In this document: positions 1-9,929 of the stretch, piece by piece | Position numbering within the stretch: position 1 is the stretch's first letter | How the letters are laid out: every line of letters begins with the position of its first letter | Assembly: GCA_033964015.1 (NCBI GenBank) | Contig: CM066912.1 | Coordinates: 17,099,073 to 17,163,072, forward strand | Direction of reading: 5' to 3' | Source of the DNA: Scolanthus callimorphus | Taxonomy: Eukaryota; Cnidaria; Anthozoa; Actiniaria; Edwardsiidae | DNA: 64,000 bases | Translations under genes and position numbers: made by a program | The notes under the pieces: generated by a model | Seen by the model: only the letters and a program-made list of their open reading frames with translations | What the model was told of the DNA's origin: nothing | Databases searched by the model: none

Positions 1-1
1 T

Positions 2-1078
2 GTGTTTCCTCTTTGCAAGGCGTGCGCTGTCGAGGATCGTCAAGCTGAATGCACGCACACGACAGTTCAACGATGTTTTGTTGGAGTTTGGTGCACGCCT
101 GAATTGAAGAAGGCGGTGGCGATGGGCTATCGCATTGTCGCCGTGTACGAGTATTGGCATTACTCTGAGTGTACGGATGCGTTGTTTGCGGAGTACGTTA
201 AGCGAAATTTGCGAGCAAAACAAGAGGCGTCAGGGTATCCGCCGGATTGCGTGACCGATTTGCACCAACACGAGTACGTGCATGATTATCTGCATCACGA
301 AGGGGTGTTGTTGAGACAGCCTCACATTGCTAAAAATTCGGGAAAACGTTTTGTGGCAAAATTAACGTTGAACTCGCTGTGGGGTAAGATAGGACAACGT
401 ACCGATTATTGCAAATCGGAATACGTGTATGACCCCGATAAGTTTTATCAGCTGGTGTTTGCCGAGGAGAATGTGATCAAGGATGTGTTGATTGTGAACG
501 ACGAGAAAGCGTTTGTTCGTTACACGACCAAGAAGGAATGCGAAGAGTTAAACTACAATGTGAATGCGGTCATTTCGTCGTTTACCACGTGTTATGCCCG
601 TCTCGAGTTGTACGAGTTGATGGAACGTGTAGAGCGTGGCGGGGGTACGGTTCTCTATTTCGACACGGACTCGTGCATCTACGCGGAGCGCGGCGATGGG
701 AGACCTCACATTCCGATCGGCCCGTATCTCGGACAGTTGACCGATGAGTTGGATGCGGGAGATGACATCGAAGAATTCGTTTCCATTGGTCCGAAGGCGT
801 ACTGCTATCGGACGCATTTAGGGAAAACGCCCTTTCGGCTGAAGCGGGTCGTGATGAACGCTTCTGCCGAGGAGGTGGTGGTGTTGGACTCGTTAAAAGA
901 CCTGGTGTATTCTCAAAGAGATACTTTGGACCTGTCGTCTGTGAGAATTTCTCGTGACAAGGACACGAGGACGTTGAGGACCCACCGTGAAAAGAAAACA
1001 ATTCGTTTTGTCAATTCGAAGCGGTGGCGCTTGCCAAATTCGGTCATGACTCGCCCCTATGGCTATAAAGGAGTGTAA
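2..1078 (+). CDS. Protein-primed family B DNA polymerase, C-terminal half (partial)
   Basis: This replicates the element from protein-linked termini. The visible part is about 358 residues and is open to the left edge, so the N-terminal exonuclease domain and motif A lie outside. Motif B is seen as LNSLWGKIGQ near residue 122 and motif C as YFDTDS near residue 219. The C-terminus ends PYGYKGV, close to the PYGYYGL end of the second polymerase in this window. A Cys-rich segment (CKACAVEDRQAEC) lies at the left edge and matches a Cys-rich segment of the second copy. A polyadenylation signal AATAAA follows at 1095-1100. The reading frame is intact here. Confidence 0.95.
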   Translation: MFPLCKACAVEDRQAECTHTTVQRCFVGVWCTPELKKAVAMGYRIVAVYEYWHYSECTDALFAEYVKRNLRAKQEASGYPPDCVTDLHQHEYVHDYLHHEGVLLRQPHIAKNSGKRFVAKLTLNSLWGKIGQRTDYCKSEYVYDPDKFYQLVFAEENVIKDVLIVNDEKAFVRYTTKKECEELNYNVNAVISSFTTCYARLELYELMERVERGGGTVLYFDTDSCIYAERGDGRPHIPIGPYLGQLTDELDAGDDIEEFVSIGPKAYCYRTHLGKTPFRLKRVVMNASAEEVVVLDSLKDLVYSQRDTLDLSSVRISRDKDTRTLRTHREKKTIRFVNSKRWRLPNSVMTRPYGYKGV

Positions 1079-1254
1079 CGGATAAGGCGCGCGTAATAAA
1101 ACAACCATGATGTTTCCTTCAGGTGTGAGAGTGTCTTTGAGTAATTTTTTAAGGAGTTTTAAGTGCACGAGTGCGTGTTGCGGGGGGCGTGTTATAAATA
1201 TGACAGCATCGGTTCGCAAGCGGTTTCGTTCAACAAACGGTAATACGAGAAATA
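1079..1254 (+). promoter_or_regulatory. Polymerase-integrase spacer with poly(A) signal and TATA box
   Basis: The spacer holds AATAAA at 1095-1100 for the polymerase transcript and TATAAATA at 1193-1200, about 55 nt before the integrase ATG at 1255. A GC-rich stretch at 1170-1190 translates as ACCGGR in one frame and has a counterpart at the same place upstream of the second integrase (about 46084-46104). It may be a shared promoter element or a coding remnant. Confidence 0.5.
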
Positions 1255-2393
1255 ATGGCTCGCCGCCGCCGCCGTCGACGCAGGCTGAGCCCGCAGAGGA
1301 GTTTAAAACAACGACGTATTGCTGAGTTGCGCGCAGCGTACACGAACCCCAAAAGCCCCGTGGCGTTTTCGGGGTTGGCCAGTTTGTTGCGTTATGCTAA
1401 AGCGAAAAAAATCCCCGAAGAGTTGGTGCGTGATTTTACCCGTTCGAATTTGACGTTCACCCTGCACGATCAACCGAGGCGCAAGTTTCCTCGGCGTAAA
1501 ATTCAAGTGCACGGGTTGGATGAATTGTGGCAAATGGATTTATGGATATGCAAAAATTGAAAGAAGAAAATCACGGGTATCGTTTCCTTCTAACAGGGAT
1601 TGACGTGTTTTCAAAAAAAGGGATGGCACTTCCTTTGAAAAATAAAGGGGGTAAAGAGGTAGCTGCCGCTATGGAAACGTTGTTTAAAGACACGGTTCCG
1701 GTGAAGCTTCAAACGGACGAGGGTAAGGAGTTTTACAATAAAGACGTGAATCAAGTGCTCAAGTCTCGAGACGTGATTCATTTTCATTCGCAAAATCGAG
1801 AAACCAAAGCTCAGGTGGTCGAGCGCTTTAACAAAACGTTGCAGTTGCGTTTGCAGCGTTATTTGTTTGAAAATCAGACGTTAAAGTGGGTGGACGTGTT
1901 GCCGGATTTGGTGGAGGGGTACAACGCAGCGTATCATTCGAGCGTTGGCATGGCTCCTTCTGAAGTGACGTGGGATAATCAGGAGCAGGTGTATGAGCGT
2001 TTGTTTGGTTCCGTTGGAGAACCTAAGAAGGCCAAGTTTTCGGTGGGGGATGCGGTGCGGTTGTCGCACGTGTCTAAAGTGTTCAAAAAAGGGTATGCAC
2101 CGCAGTGGACGGAAGAGGTGTTTCGCGTGGCGCGCGTGATTGATTCCACGCCCGTCACGTACAAGGTGAAAGATGAGCAGGGCGTGATTATAAAAGGTAC
2201 AATGTATGACCAAGAATTGCAAAAGGTGGTGGTGGATGACAATACGTTGTATCGCGTGGAAGAAGTGTTGGACACGCGTGGAAAAGAGGTTCCTCAACAG
2301 GAGTTGTTAATGAAGTGGAAAGGTTATCCGTCGTCGAGCAACAGTTGTGTGAAACGCAAAGATGTCGTTGAGTTTGAAAAGTCGAAACGATGA
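1255..2393 (+). CDS. Polinton chromodomain integrase (one frame break)
   Basis: A retroviral-type DDE integrase that inserts the element. The N-terminus is a run of arginines. The first catalytic Asp is at 1537-1539 (context WQMDL), the second at 1716-1718 (LQTDEG), and the Glu at 1821-1823 (VVERF), with 34 residues between the last two. A C-terminal chromodomain starts at YRVEEVLDTRG (about 2248) and contains MKWKGY, but it lacks the usual downstream Trp. The frame changes by -1 at about 1542-1545, just after the first Asp, so two overlapping frames (1255-1560 and 1527-2393) make up the gene. The break may be a real 1-nt deletion or an assembly error. The end overlaps the frame of the next gene. 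Confidence 0.9.
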
Positions 2394-2400
2394 GCGCGTG

Positions 2401-4895
2401 ATGGTGTTGTTGAGTAATGGCGGTGGACCCACGTACACGCCCACGAACACGTCTGCCGACTTTACCATCCCCTTTACCAGGCCGTTGGAAATGAATCGCC
2501 GTCTCTCCACGGCGGTGGCATTGAAGTTTATCAGTATCCCTGGTATTATTGGTGCTGAGGGGTATACGACGCACGTGTTCAGCGAGTCCTTTTTTATGGC
2601 CATTGTGCGACGTGAAGCGGTTGGTGGTAGGCCAGCAATGATTTCATCAATATTACATCGTTATCACATCGAGCGCATTTTTGTGTTCGATAAGCATCAT
2701 TTTGACACCATACCCCAATTGCTTGCTTATTTGAATGAGAACACGAAACAGTGGGGAAAGAGGCCGCGGGCGCTGTTTACGTGGAATGCGGCGCGACGTC
2801 GCGTGACGTTGCATGCTCCCGAATGGTCGTACGACGATCCTGACATTGACAATTTTGTCGGACTATCGAAACCGTTGGCCAAAGCGTTGGGGCTGCAAAA
2901 GTTGTCTAGCGAAGAAGAAGAGTTGCAGGTGCCTTTGACGCAGTATTGGAAAGATCGGTTGTTGATAGAGAACGGGGTAAAAGAGCCTTTGCCTGACAAC
3001 ATGGTTGTGGCGGCTATGTTGGCGACGAGCGGAAAAAAATATGGCGGCGAAAATGTGGAGATGGAGGCGTTGGTTCACGAAAAGTTGAGGCAATTTCAGC
3101 AAGAGCCTTATCTGGACGTGTTTACGGATGTGGTGGACACGGAGTGGTCGGGGGGTGAGCAAAAAAGGCTGTTGGCGAGACTTCCGTTGATGCAACAACA
3201 AGGAGGAGAGGTGCGTGTGCCTCATCATTATTCTCCAGAAACGCTATTGTATAAAAGGTTGTGTTTGGATGTCATCGAGACGATTAGCATTTGGATTCGC
3301 GATCCTCGAGGAAAAACACCGCGTTTTGCAGGCAATGATACGGTAGTGGAACTGAATTTTGCCTGCGTGGAGTTGACGAGCATGGATCAGCGGCTCATTT
3401 GCACCAACAAGGATGGGGTGAACACGCCGGGCGAGTTTCGTTTTCGTCTCAACGTGCCGTTGACGTTACCCCGCAGCAACGACTACGAGGTGGGATTGGA
3501 ATTGTTGACCACCCCTTCGATGAAAAAGGTGGCGGCTTTGCTCCCCGCACAATTGGCGTTTGGCGTGTGGGAACAACAGCCGGTGGACGTGAATGGCGTG
3601 GCGTTGACGCGCCAAGGAGACGCGTCGTGGTCCGAGCGACCGTATGTCGAATACGATTTTACCCACAATTCGACGTATTTGGCGTTTGCAGCACCTTCTC
3701 AACGGGCAAAGTTGGTGACGTTGGGGCGCTTGAATCACATTCATTACGATTCGATGGAGGCGTTGTTGTTCGAGCTGACGGAGAAATTCAATCCCGAATC
3801 GCCCAACGTGAACGCGTCGAACAATGGGTTGCGGTTCAAGCGTGACCCTTCCAACGCCACGTGGCTGGAAGCCTGGATGCCTGTAGGGCATTACATGCCT
3901 AACGACATTGCCACCTGGCTTTACGAGACGCTTGCCTTGGAGATGCGTCCAGTGTCGCCTCGTCGTTGCGCGTTTGTCAGTGCTTCGTTTCCTTCGAAAT
4001 TGGTCATTGATGTGAACTCGAAAAGCGTGCTTCGATTGTTGGGGTGGCGCGTGGGCTCCCAAATTGGTCACGCTGTAGTCGATATCTATGGTCGCACTGC
4101 AGCCGAAACGTTGACCGCGGCGGCGGACATGGATCCGAACACATTTCGAGGGTTTGTCAAGTTTTCGTGGAGCAAAACGTCGCCGCTCAAGATGGAGACG
4201 ACGGGGGTGCGATGGGTGTTTGGCAGCGAAACGCTGATGAATTCCGTGTTTGGGTTCCCCTTGGCGCAATTGATGGCCTGCCCCATGATGCTCGAAATTG
4301 CGAACGGCGACATCAAGAAGCACCCCACGCTCCCCAGCAAATTCCCAGCCACCGCGGATGGCCTGCATCTAAAAAATCCGTACCGCAGCGAGGACGAGTT
4401 GACCAAGCAGCGTTATTTTGCGTTGAACCCGCAACCGTACGACCCTGCGATGGAGAGCTCGTTGGAAGCGTATCGTCGAGCCGTGGCGGACGGTCAGGTG
4501 AAGTCGTATTCGTCGCGCGCGTTTTTACCCTACGGGTTAAGCACGTACACGACCATTTCCAGCCAATTGCCTTGGCAGGATCATTTCGATTACATGTTTT
4601 CGCTGATGGGGGATCAAATGCTGTGGTGTACCTGTTCAACCTGGTCGAAGAATCGGTGGTGAACAATCGGACGTTGCCTTTGGCAGGGGTGTTCCCCCTT
4701 ACCCAGCGTGCGTACCATTACGAAACGACGCACCAGCTACCCCGTGTACAATACTATAAAACACGGACGACGAGTATTACGGAAGTTCATTTGAAAATAA
4801 CCAATCAAAGGGGGGAGTCGTTAAACTTTAACCCCAACGAAACGACGTCGGTGGTGTTGCACATTCGCCCCAAACTACGCGTGACCGGACTGTGA
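2401..4895 (+). CDS. Penton-like/minor capsid family protein, large (one frame break)
   Basis: A long virion-type protein of about 830 residues. The N-terminal signature MVLLSNGGGPTYTPTNTSAD recurs in degenerate form in the middle (NTPGEFRFRLNVPLTLPRSN, about 3421-3480), so the protein seems to contain a duplicated jelly-roll-like domain. The C-terminal signature VYLFNLVEESVV is the counterpart of VYTNIVDSHIV in the second element. I infer the minor capsid or penton role from family and position; the fold was not tested. An open frame starts at 2362, but the ATG at 2401 lies just past the integrase stop and is preferred. The frame changes by -1 in a G5 run at about 4606-4612, so the C-terminus lies in another frame, ending at 4895, one base before the next ATG. 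Confidence 0.65.
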
Positions 4896-4896
4896 G

Positions 4897-5322
4897 ATGA
4901 TTAGTACGTTTCAGCTTGGTGGTGGTGGGGGTGGCGAGGTATACAAGGTGCCACGGCCCCCCATGCCCCATCCGATTTACTCGGAGCCGTCCACGCTACA
5001 ACAACACGGAGGCATTATAGGTGCGCTTCTCCCTAAACTTGGCATGAGTTTGGTTCGAGGGGTGGGAAAGTTGGTGGCGTCTCGACTGGCCAAAAAAGCG
5101 GCCGTGACGTTGGGTAAAGCAGCAGCAGGGTCAGCTGCGGCGGCCGGGTTAGTGCTCAAGGGAGACAGTATAAAAGGAGCGGTGAGAAAGGAGGTGGCTA
5201 ATAACGCCAACAGCTTGCAAAAAAAGGTCAATCAGGCGTTAACGGGGAAAAAACGCAAAGCCCCACCAGCACAAACAGCGGCGTCGCCTGTGCCTAAAAA
5301 AGCAAAAAAAACAACCCTCTAG
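4897..5322 (+). CDS. pVI-like membrane-active/core virion protein
   Basis: A 141-residue protein with a Gly-rich N-terminus (FQLGGGGGGEVYK), a central hydrophobic/amphipathic stretch rich in Ala, Gly and Lys (residues ~45-105), and a Lys/Pro tail ending in KKAKK. This layout is typical of the pVI-like proteins that sit between penton and major capsid protein in Polintons and adintoviruses. It starts one base after the penton stop. The N-terminal LGG motif resembles an adenain-type cleavage site. The shorter counterpart in the second element is at 48205-48586. The assignment rests on composition and synteny. Confidence 0.6.
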   Translation: MISTFQLGGGGGGEVYKVPRPPMPHPIYSEPSTLQQHGGIIGALLPKLGMSLVRGVGKLVASRLAKKAAVTLGKAAAGSAAAAGLVLKGDSIKGAVRKEVANNANSLQKKVNQALTGKKRKAPPAQTAASPVPKKAKKTTL

Positions 5323-5375
5323 TAGTAGTAGTAGTAGTAGTAGTAAGAAGAAAAATAAAAAGAAGAAGAAAAAAC
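5320..5375 (+). repeat. TAG/AAG microsatellite before the capsid gene
   Basis: About eight TAG triplets, beginning with the stop of the pVI-like gene, followed by AAG/AAA-rich repeats. On the minus strand it gives a low-complexity frame that is not coding. Confidence 0.8.
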
Positions 5376-5414
5376 CCGTAGTTCACGCGACCACGGTCTT
5401 TGATTGAGAGAAAC

Positions 5415-6850
5415 ATGGGGGTCGATCCTAAAGCCGGAGAGGAGGACAATATCGAGGTGATAGAAGAGCCTCCTAGCAAAAAGGCCAAATTTAACGTGGA
5501 AGGCGAGCAAGTGGTGGAAGATCAGCGGGTGGTGGACATGTTCAACACCCCACCCTTAATGAAAACGTTCAAGCACCATGGGTTGTTGAGTTTTCGAAGA
5601 ATCGAAGGGAGTTCGGACAATCCGATGACGTGGCGCATCATGCCCAATTCGAGTTGGTTTAACATGAGCAGTTTCCGTTTTATTTTTGAACTTAAATTGG
5701 TCAAGGCCGACGACAACACGAGTCTTCCTGACGACAACACCGTAAGAGTAGCCCCCCTTAATTTCCCCATTGCGGCCATGATTCGAAACTTGTCGTTCAA
5801 AATCAACGGGGAAGAATTGGAGGATCAGAACAGCTTGTACCCTTACAAGGCGTACCTTCGCGCCTTGTTGGGGTTTGACCGATGGCAGAAAAAGTACCTC
5901 AAGGGGACGACCGAGTGTTGGCTTCAAGACGACATCGACAAGCATGACACCACCACTCTGGACAAAGATGCACCGGTGGCTGCGGACAATTCGGGGTTTT
6001 GGCACAGGCAAAAGAAATTTCGTAATGGGTCAAAAGTGCGGCTTTGCCATTACCCATTCATCAACTTGAGAAATTCGGCGCACAATTTTCTACCCGATGG
6101 CACGTCGATCGAAATTGAAATGTACATGAACGAGCCCAAATATTACCTGATGGCCAACAGCGAGGCGGTGGGGGTTCTGTACAAGCTGAAAGTGCTCGAC
6201 GTGAAGGTCGAGGTGGAGGCGGTGAAACTCGAGGACGACTTCAAGATCGCGTTTGAAGAGATGGTGTGGAAAAAAGGCATGAAGCCCAGTTTCCCTACAT
6301 TGACACGGAAGTGCAGACGCGGGTCATGCAGGCGCAGCAATCGGAGTTCTTTTTTGGCGATTTGTTCACTGGGAAGATGCCGCGACGCATGTACGTGTGC
6401 TTCATCGAGCAAACCGGGTTTACAGGGCGCTTTGCCAGCAACATGTGGAAGATGGTGATCCCGCCCAATTTGACCGAGTTTGAGGTGTTGGTGGATAATG
6501 GGGCTTTTCCGAGACCCAAGGTGACGTTTCTCAACGCCGACGATTATGCCGAATTGTACGAGGTGTCGATCACGTCCATGGCTCGAGGACGTCACGAATT
6601 TGCACCCCCGCCGCCGATCAGCCTGAACGAGTTTAACAACGGCTACGGGGTCATTTGTTGGGACTTTATGCCCAACAACGGGGGTGGTGGTAAAGACGAG
6701 TACCTGACCCTGGACCAGCAAGGCAAGGTGGATTTGAAGTTGCGCTTATCGGCGAATTTGGTGGCCAATCACTACGTGGTGATTTTGTGGGAGACGGCCA
6801 AAACTATTAAAATGGATTGTAATCGTTTGGTGCGCGACGAAGAGCTGTAA
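5415..6850 (+). CDS. Major capsid protein (double jelly-roll type; one frame break)
   Basis: The hexon-like shell protein, about 478 residues. The ATG at 5415 begins MGVDPKAGEED; the frame is open 15 nt further up but only with a TTG. An N-terminal nuclear-localisation-like PPSKKAKF segment precedes the jelly rolls. Recognisable blocks shared with the second element include FIRNL/SLNG-type NLSFKINGEELEDQNSLYPYKAYL (about 5788-5855), a GLFGDLFTGKMPRRM-like block near 6360, and the closing LSLNEFNNGYG..DF block near 6620. The frame changes by -1 in an A6 run at about 6269-6274, two thirds along. The next gene begins 2 nt after the stop. Confidence 0.85.
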
Positions 6851-6852
6851 TA

Positions 6853-7431
6853 ATGACATCATCACCAGGGGGTACGAGTAACGTGCTTCTTCAGTCGTTG
6901 TTGCATCGCAACCCCATCACGCGTGGTCACGTGCGTGGCGTAGTGGCGGCAGATCGCTTACCGAGGTTATTAAAGCGACGCCGGCGCAATCAAGGCTTGA
7001 TTGTAAACACGGATCCGCACGGTCAACCAGGGACGCATTGGGTGGCCCTGTGGCGTCCTGCTCGAGGACCGGTCGAATTTTTTGACAGTTATGGCGGCAG
7101 ACCGGAAGACTATCATCCTCATTGGTTGTACTACATACAAAAGACGTTAAAGAGTCCTAGCGTAGAAACGAACGGAAACCAACTTCAGCAAGAGACCACG
7201 TACGTGTGTGGTCATTATTGTCTCATGTTTTTGTATTTTCGGTGTCGAGGACGCACCATGCAGGAGTTTGTGCGCTTGTTCGACGCCAAACGGCTGGCTC
7301 AAAACGATATAACAGTTTGTCGTTTGACGTGCACGGCATTTGGCGAGTTTGTGGAAACGCCTGCCGAAATGCGAAAGGTGTGCAGTCGTCAAACCAATCG
7401 TTGTAAAACATCATCATCATCATGTCCATGA
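6853..7431 (+). CDS. Adenain-like cysteine protease (virion maturation)
   Basis: A 192-residue cysteine protease of the adenovirus protease family (clan CE), which cleaves precursor virion proteins. The catalytic His is in GTHWVALW (residue 62), the acidic residue in FFDSYGG (Asp, residue 78), and the nucleophile is the second Cys of CGHYC (residue 123), preceded by Gln-rich LQQETTYV. The spacing agrees with adenain His54, Glu71 and Cys122. The reading frame is intact. Its 3' end overlaps the ATPase start by 10 nt. The second element has a damaged copy at 49974-50478. Confidence 0.93.
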   Translation: MTSSPGGTSNVLLQSLLHRNPITRGHVRGVVAADRLPRLLKRRRRNQGLIVNTDPHGQPGTHWVALWRPARGPVEFFDSYGGRPEDYHPHWLYYIQKTLKSPSVETNGNQLQQETTYVCGHYCLMFLYFRCRGRTMQEFVRLFDAKRLAQNDITVCRLTCTAFGEFVETPAEMRKVCSRQTNRCKTSSSSCP

Positions 7432-8147
7432 AAAACACCTACGCACCTCGTCTGAAAAACCCCTGCACCATTATGGTGGTGGGACCGACGGGGTGCGGCA
7501 AAACCGAATTTGTGATTAAAATGATTTTGGAACGTCAAGATTTGTTTGAAAAGCCTATCGACGAAATTGATTTTCATTATTCGCAATGGCAAGACAAGTA
7601 CAGCGACTTGCAGCGTCGCTGTAACGCTGTGAAAATGATCGAAGGCATCGAGACGACGCGCATGCAACAATCGGACGACGATGAAGCAGACGACGAAAAA
7701 AAAGAGCATGAGCAACAATCGGGCGGCGGCGGCGGTCCAAAGCAGGTGATGGTGGTGTTTGACGATCTCATGTCGGAGGTGAGTTCGAACTCGGAGGTGG
7801 AAAAAATGTTCACCAAAGGCAGTCACCACCTGAACATCACGGTGGTGGTGATCACTCAAAACCTGTTTTACGGCGGACCGAAGTCGCGGACGAACAGCAT
7901 CAACACGCATTACTATTTTTTGTTCAACAACCCGCGCGACCAACGTCAGCCCGACATCCTATTTAGTCAAGCGTTTCCCGGGCAAACCAAAGCAGCGCAC
8001 GAAGCGTTTGCCCACGCCACATCTCAAGACCCCGAGCGATTGTTCATGTTGGATTTTTCGCCGCATTCGGCGCCCGAGTTGAGACAGCGATCGAACATTT
8101 TGCCGAGCACGCGTCAGTGGCAAACCATTTACCTGAGCAAAGCATGA
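7422..8147 (+). CDS. FtsK/HerA-type genome-packaging ATPase
   Basis: A 241-residue P-loop ATPase of the A32-like FtsK/HerA family that drives DNA into the capsid. Walker A is GPTGCGKTEF (residues ~21-30). An acidic, low-complexity insert (SDDDEADDEKKEHEQQSGGGGG, shown by its ends at 7672-7737) precedes Walker B VMVVFDDLM. VITQNLF is the sensor-like block, and FNNPRDQRQPD and AFPG follow as in other Polinton ATPases. The frame is intact. It starts inside the protease gene, and its stop overlaps the next ATG in an ATGA. Confidence 0.92.
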   Translation: MSMKNTYAPRLKNPCTIMVVGPTGCGKTEFVIKMILERQDLFEKPIDEIDFHYSQWQDKYSDLQRRCNAVKMIEGIETTRMQQSDDDEADDEKKEHEQQSGGGGGPKQVMVVFDDLMSEVSSNSEVEKMFTKGSHHLNITVVVITQNLFYGGPKSRTNSINTHYYFLFNNPRDQRQPDILFSQAFPGQTKAAHEAFAHATSQDPERLFMLDFSPHSAPELRQRSNILPSTRQWQTIYLSKA

Positions 8148-8931
8148 GCGACAGCAGCAGCAGCAGCCGCAACATCACGCGTGCCTTGGCGGAGCTGCGC
8201 GAGCTGGCGAGTCAGCTTGACTCCCAACCCGCCGCGATCAACCCTCTCGATCAACAAGTGCTTGGCGGCGACGACGACGAGGCTGCCACGTCGTTGGTGA
8301 GCACGGCGGCGGTGTTGCAAGCGGTTCGAGAAGTGGTGGACGAAAATCCTGGTCTGTTTTTGAACGTCACGGATCCCCAACAACAACAACAAATGTGGTC
8401 TTTACCACCATCAGCAGGTCCATCATCATTAACGCAACAGAACGTCGACACCATCTCGCCCGTCCAACCGCCGTCGGCCGTGGCGTTACCCCCGTCAGTC
8501 GTTCGGGATTCCTGGGCACGTCTCGCGTCGACGCCGCCGCAGCACCACCCGCAGCAACAGGACTCGCGCCTCCCGCCGCCGGACAAAACCATCAACCGCC
8601 GCCGGACGACTACGCGGAATTCGCGCGTCAGTTTGCCGAACAGCACGGCGCCTACAACACGTCCACGTTGCGAACGCCGCTGAACGACGGCGACCACCAA
8701 ACCACCACCCTGACCAAAACCACGACGACGGTGCGCAAGGGCCAACGGCCGGTCGTGCAACGCGAGTCGTTCAGTTCGTCCACGCCCGCGAGCGAGGCGA
8801 ACGCCGCGGCGGAGCCGCGGCGCCCCCGGCCTGCAACGGCGCGTCGAACGCGTCGTCGCGGTGGGCCCAATATAAGGAGGGTGCGTGCACGAAGGAGAAT
8901 TCCGCCGTCGCCGACCGGATCGTCGTCGTGA
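8144..8931 (+). CDS. Low-complexity Ser/Pro/Thr-rich virion-type protein (one frame break)
   Basis: The gene starts at the ATGA overlap with the ATPase stop (8144) with MSDSSSSSRNITRALAEL. The first frame stays open to 8683, but the frame from about 8540 onward with QPPPDDYAEFARQFAEQ looks like the true continuation, ending Arg-rich at 8931. That implies a -1 break between about 8520 and 8600. The middle holds a TTTLTKTTTTVRKG segment that resembles TVTDTKTVTTTY in the syntenic gene of the second element (51271-52118). Function unknown; position and composition suggest a structural or DNA-binding virion component. Confidence 0.5.
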
Positions 8932-9161
8932 TGAAAAAGCGTCGTCGTTTGAAACAGCGTCGATTGCGTAAAGTAGCGCGGCGCAATTTGATGATGCCGT
9001 ACGTGACCATGCAAATGATGGGGAGTGGTGGGTTTGGTTTTAAGCGTCCGGGCTTGATTTACGTTGGTGGTGGTGGTTTTAACCCTCGCCGCGCGCTCGT
9101 CAAGCTGCCGTTAACGCCCGTGCCGTTAACGCCGCCGCCACGACTTCGTTGGAGAGTATAA
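8928..9161 (+). CDS. Small basic virion-type protein
   Basis: A 77-residue protein beginning MMKKRRRLKQRRLRKVARR, then Gly-rich YVGGGGFNPRRA, then a Pro-rich tail. The ATG overlaps the previous stop (ATGATGA at 8928). The strongly basic N-terminus suggests DNA condensation, like adenovirus core proteins. Two GG-x sites (SGGF, GGGF) could be protease sites. No specific family recognised. A poly(A)-like AATAAA lies at its end (9161-9166). Confidence 0.55.
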   Translation: MMKKRRRLKQRRLRKVARRNLMMPYVTMQMMGSGGFGFKRPGLIYVGGGGFNPRRALVKLPLTPVPLTPPPRLRWRV

Positions 9162-9190
9162 ATAAAGAGTGGCGTGTGTGTTAAAAAAAA

Positions 9191-9454
9191 ATGATGCGTC
9201 GACGAGGCAGGCCGGGCAAGCAATTGCCCGTGTCGTTTACAAAAAAGGCTTCGGCGAGAAAACCCTATGGACCGGCGTTTATTCGTTACGATGGGTACGA
9301 GGACAAATTGAAAGGGCGCGGCGATGCGCTGTTTCACGGCGGTCAAATTGGCAACGTGGTCACGTTGGCGGGTCAACCCTATTTAATGATGAACCGATTT
9401 AACGAACGCGCCACACGATTCAAGAAGAAGAAGAAGCGTCGTCGTCGTCGATAA
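9191..9454 (+). CDS. Small basic protein, Arg/Lys tail
   Basis: An 87-residue protein starting MMRRRGRPGKQLP and ending in a KKKKKRRRRR tail, with a central RYDGYEDKLKGRGDALFHGG block. A TATA-like TATAAATAAAG lies at 9157-9167, about 25-35 nt before the ATG. Both ends are strongly basic, which fits nucleic-acid binding in the particle core. Function is inferred from composition and place only. Confidence 0.5.
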   Translation: MMRRRGRPGKQLPVSFTKKASARKPYGPAFIRYDGYEDKLKGRGDALFHGGQIGNVVTLAGQPYLMMNRFNERATRFKKKKKRRRRR

Positions 9455-9459
9455 TAATA

Positions 9460-9903
9460 ATGGGGTCTCGATTGTTTCGTAACAAATTGCTTTTCCAAGC
9501 GCTTCAAGAAAAAGCGTTGGTGCCCAACGTGGTGAATCAATTAGGAAAACGCGAAGTGGATGCGTTGAGCGAAACGATTCACAATGCCATTTATCAGAAC
9601 ACCCCGTTGGACGAGGAGGTGAAGAACAAATTGATGCCTTTTAAAAAGCGGCTGAAAACGATTATAAGTAAGCGCACGTTACGAGCCAATCGTCACAAAG
9701 CGTTACGATCACGCGATCCACGCTTTCACGAGGTGATTAGCGACATAGTCAAAGCAACGCTACGTCATCACGTCCCACGCGGCCGCCGCAGCGCCGCCGC
9801 TAGCAAACCCAAAAAAAATCTGCTGAGTCCGGAACAACAAAAAGAACACTTAGACGTGGTGGAATTGCCCGAACAACAACAACAAGAAGAAAAAGGAATA
9901 TAA
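9460..9903 (+). CDS. Conserved small Polinton protein, basic helical
   Basis: A 147-residue protein (MGSRLFRNKLLFQALQEKAL) with a helical, basic core: a SETIHNAIYQNTPL segment followed by FKKRLKTIISKRTLRANR. It is the positional and motif counterpart of the 104-residue protein at 52103-52417 (SEVAMNLLHGNVPL, HKHQLRKLANRKLSSKSR). The family is widespread in animal Polintons; its job is unknown, and a core or scaffold role is inferred. The C-terminus is Gln/Glu-rich and lacks the hydrophobic tail seen in the second copy. The gene ends just before a TATAAAAAG at 9899-9907. Confidence 0.65.
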   Translation: MGSRLFRNKLLFQALQEKALVPNVVNQLGKREVDALSETIHNAIYQNTPLDEEVKNKLMPFKKRLKTIISKRTLRANRHKALRSRDPRFHEVISDIVKATLRHHVPRGRRSAAASKPKKNLLSPEQQKEHLDVVELPEQQQQEEKGI

Positions 9904-9929
9904 AAAGGACTCGTCGGAGGAGGGTGAGC

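Noticed and set aside
3466..4368. Long minus-strand frame of 300 codons inside the penton-like gene
   Set aside because: It is Arg/His-rich with no domain character and mirrors codon use of the real gene on the other strand.
6260..6300. Programmed -1 ribosomal frameshift at the A6G run of the capsid gene
   Set aside because: The slippery run is not in the X XXY YYZ register in the zero frame, and no evident stimulatory pseudoknot was found. The same kind of break occurs in unrelated genes and in the LINE.
8251..9014. Minus-strand frames opposite the Polinton A virion genes
   Set aside because: Biased composition and no start context; explained by the coding strand.
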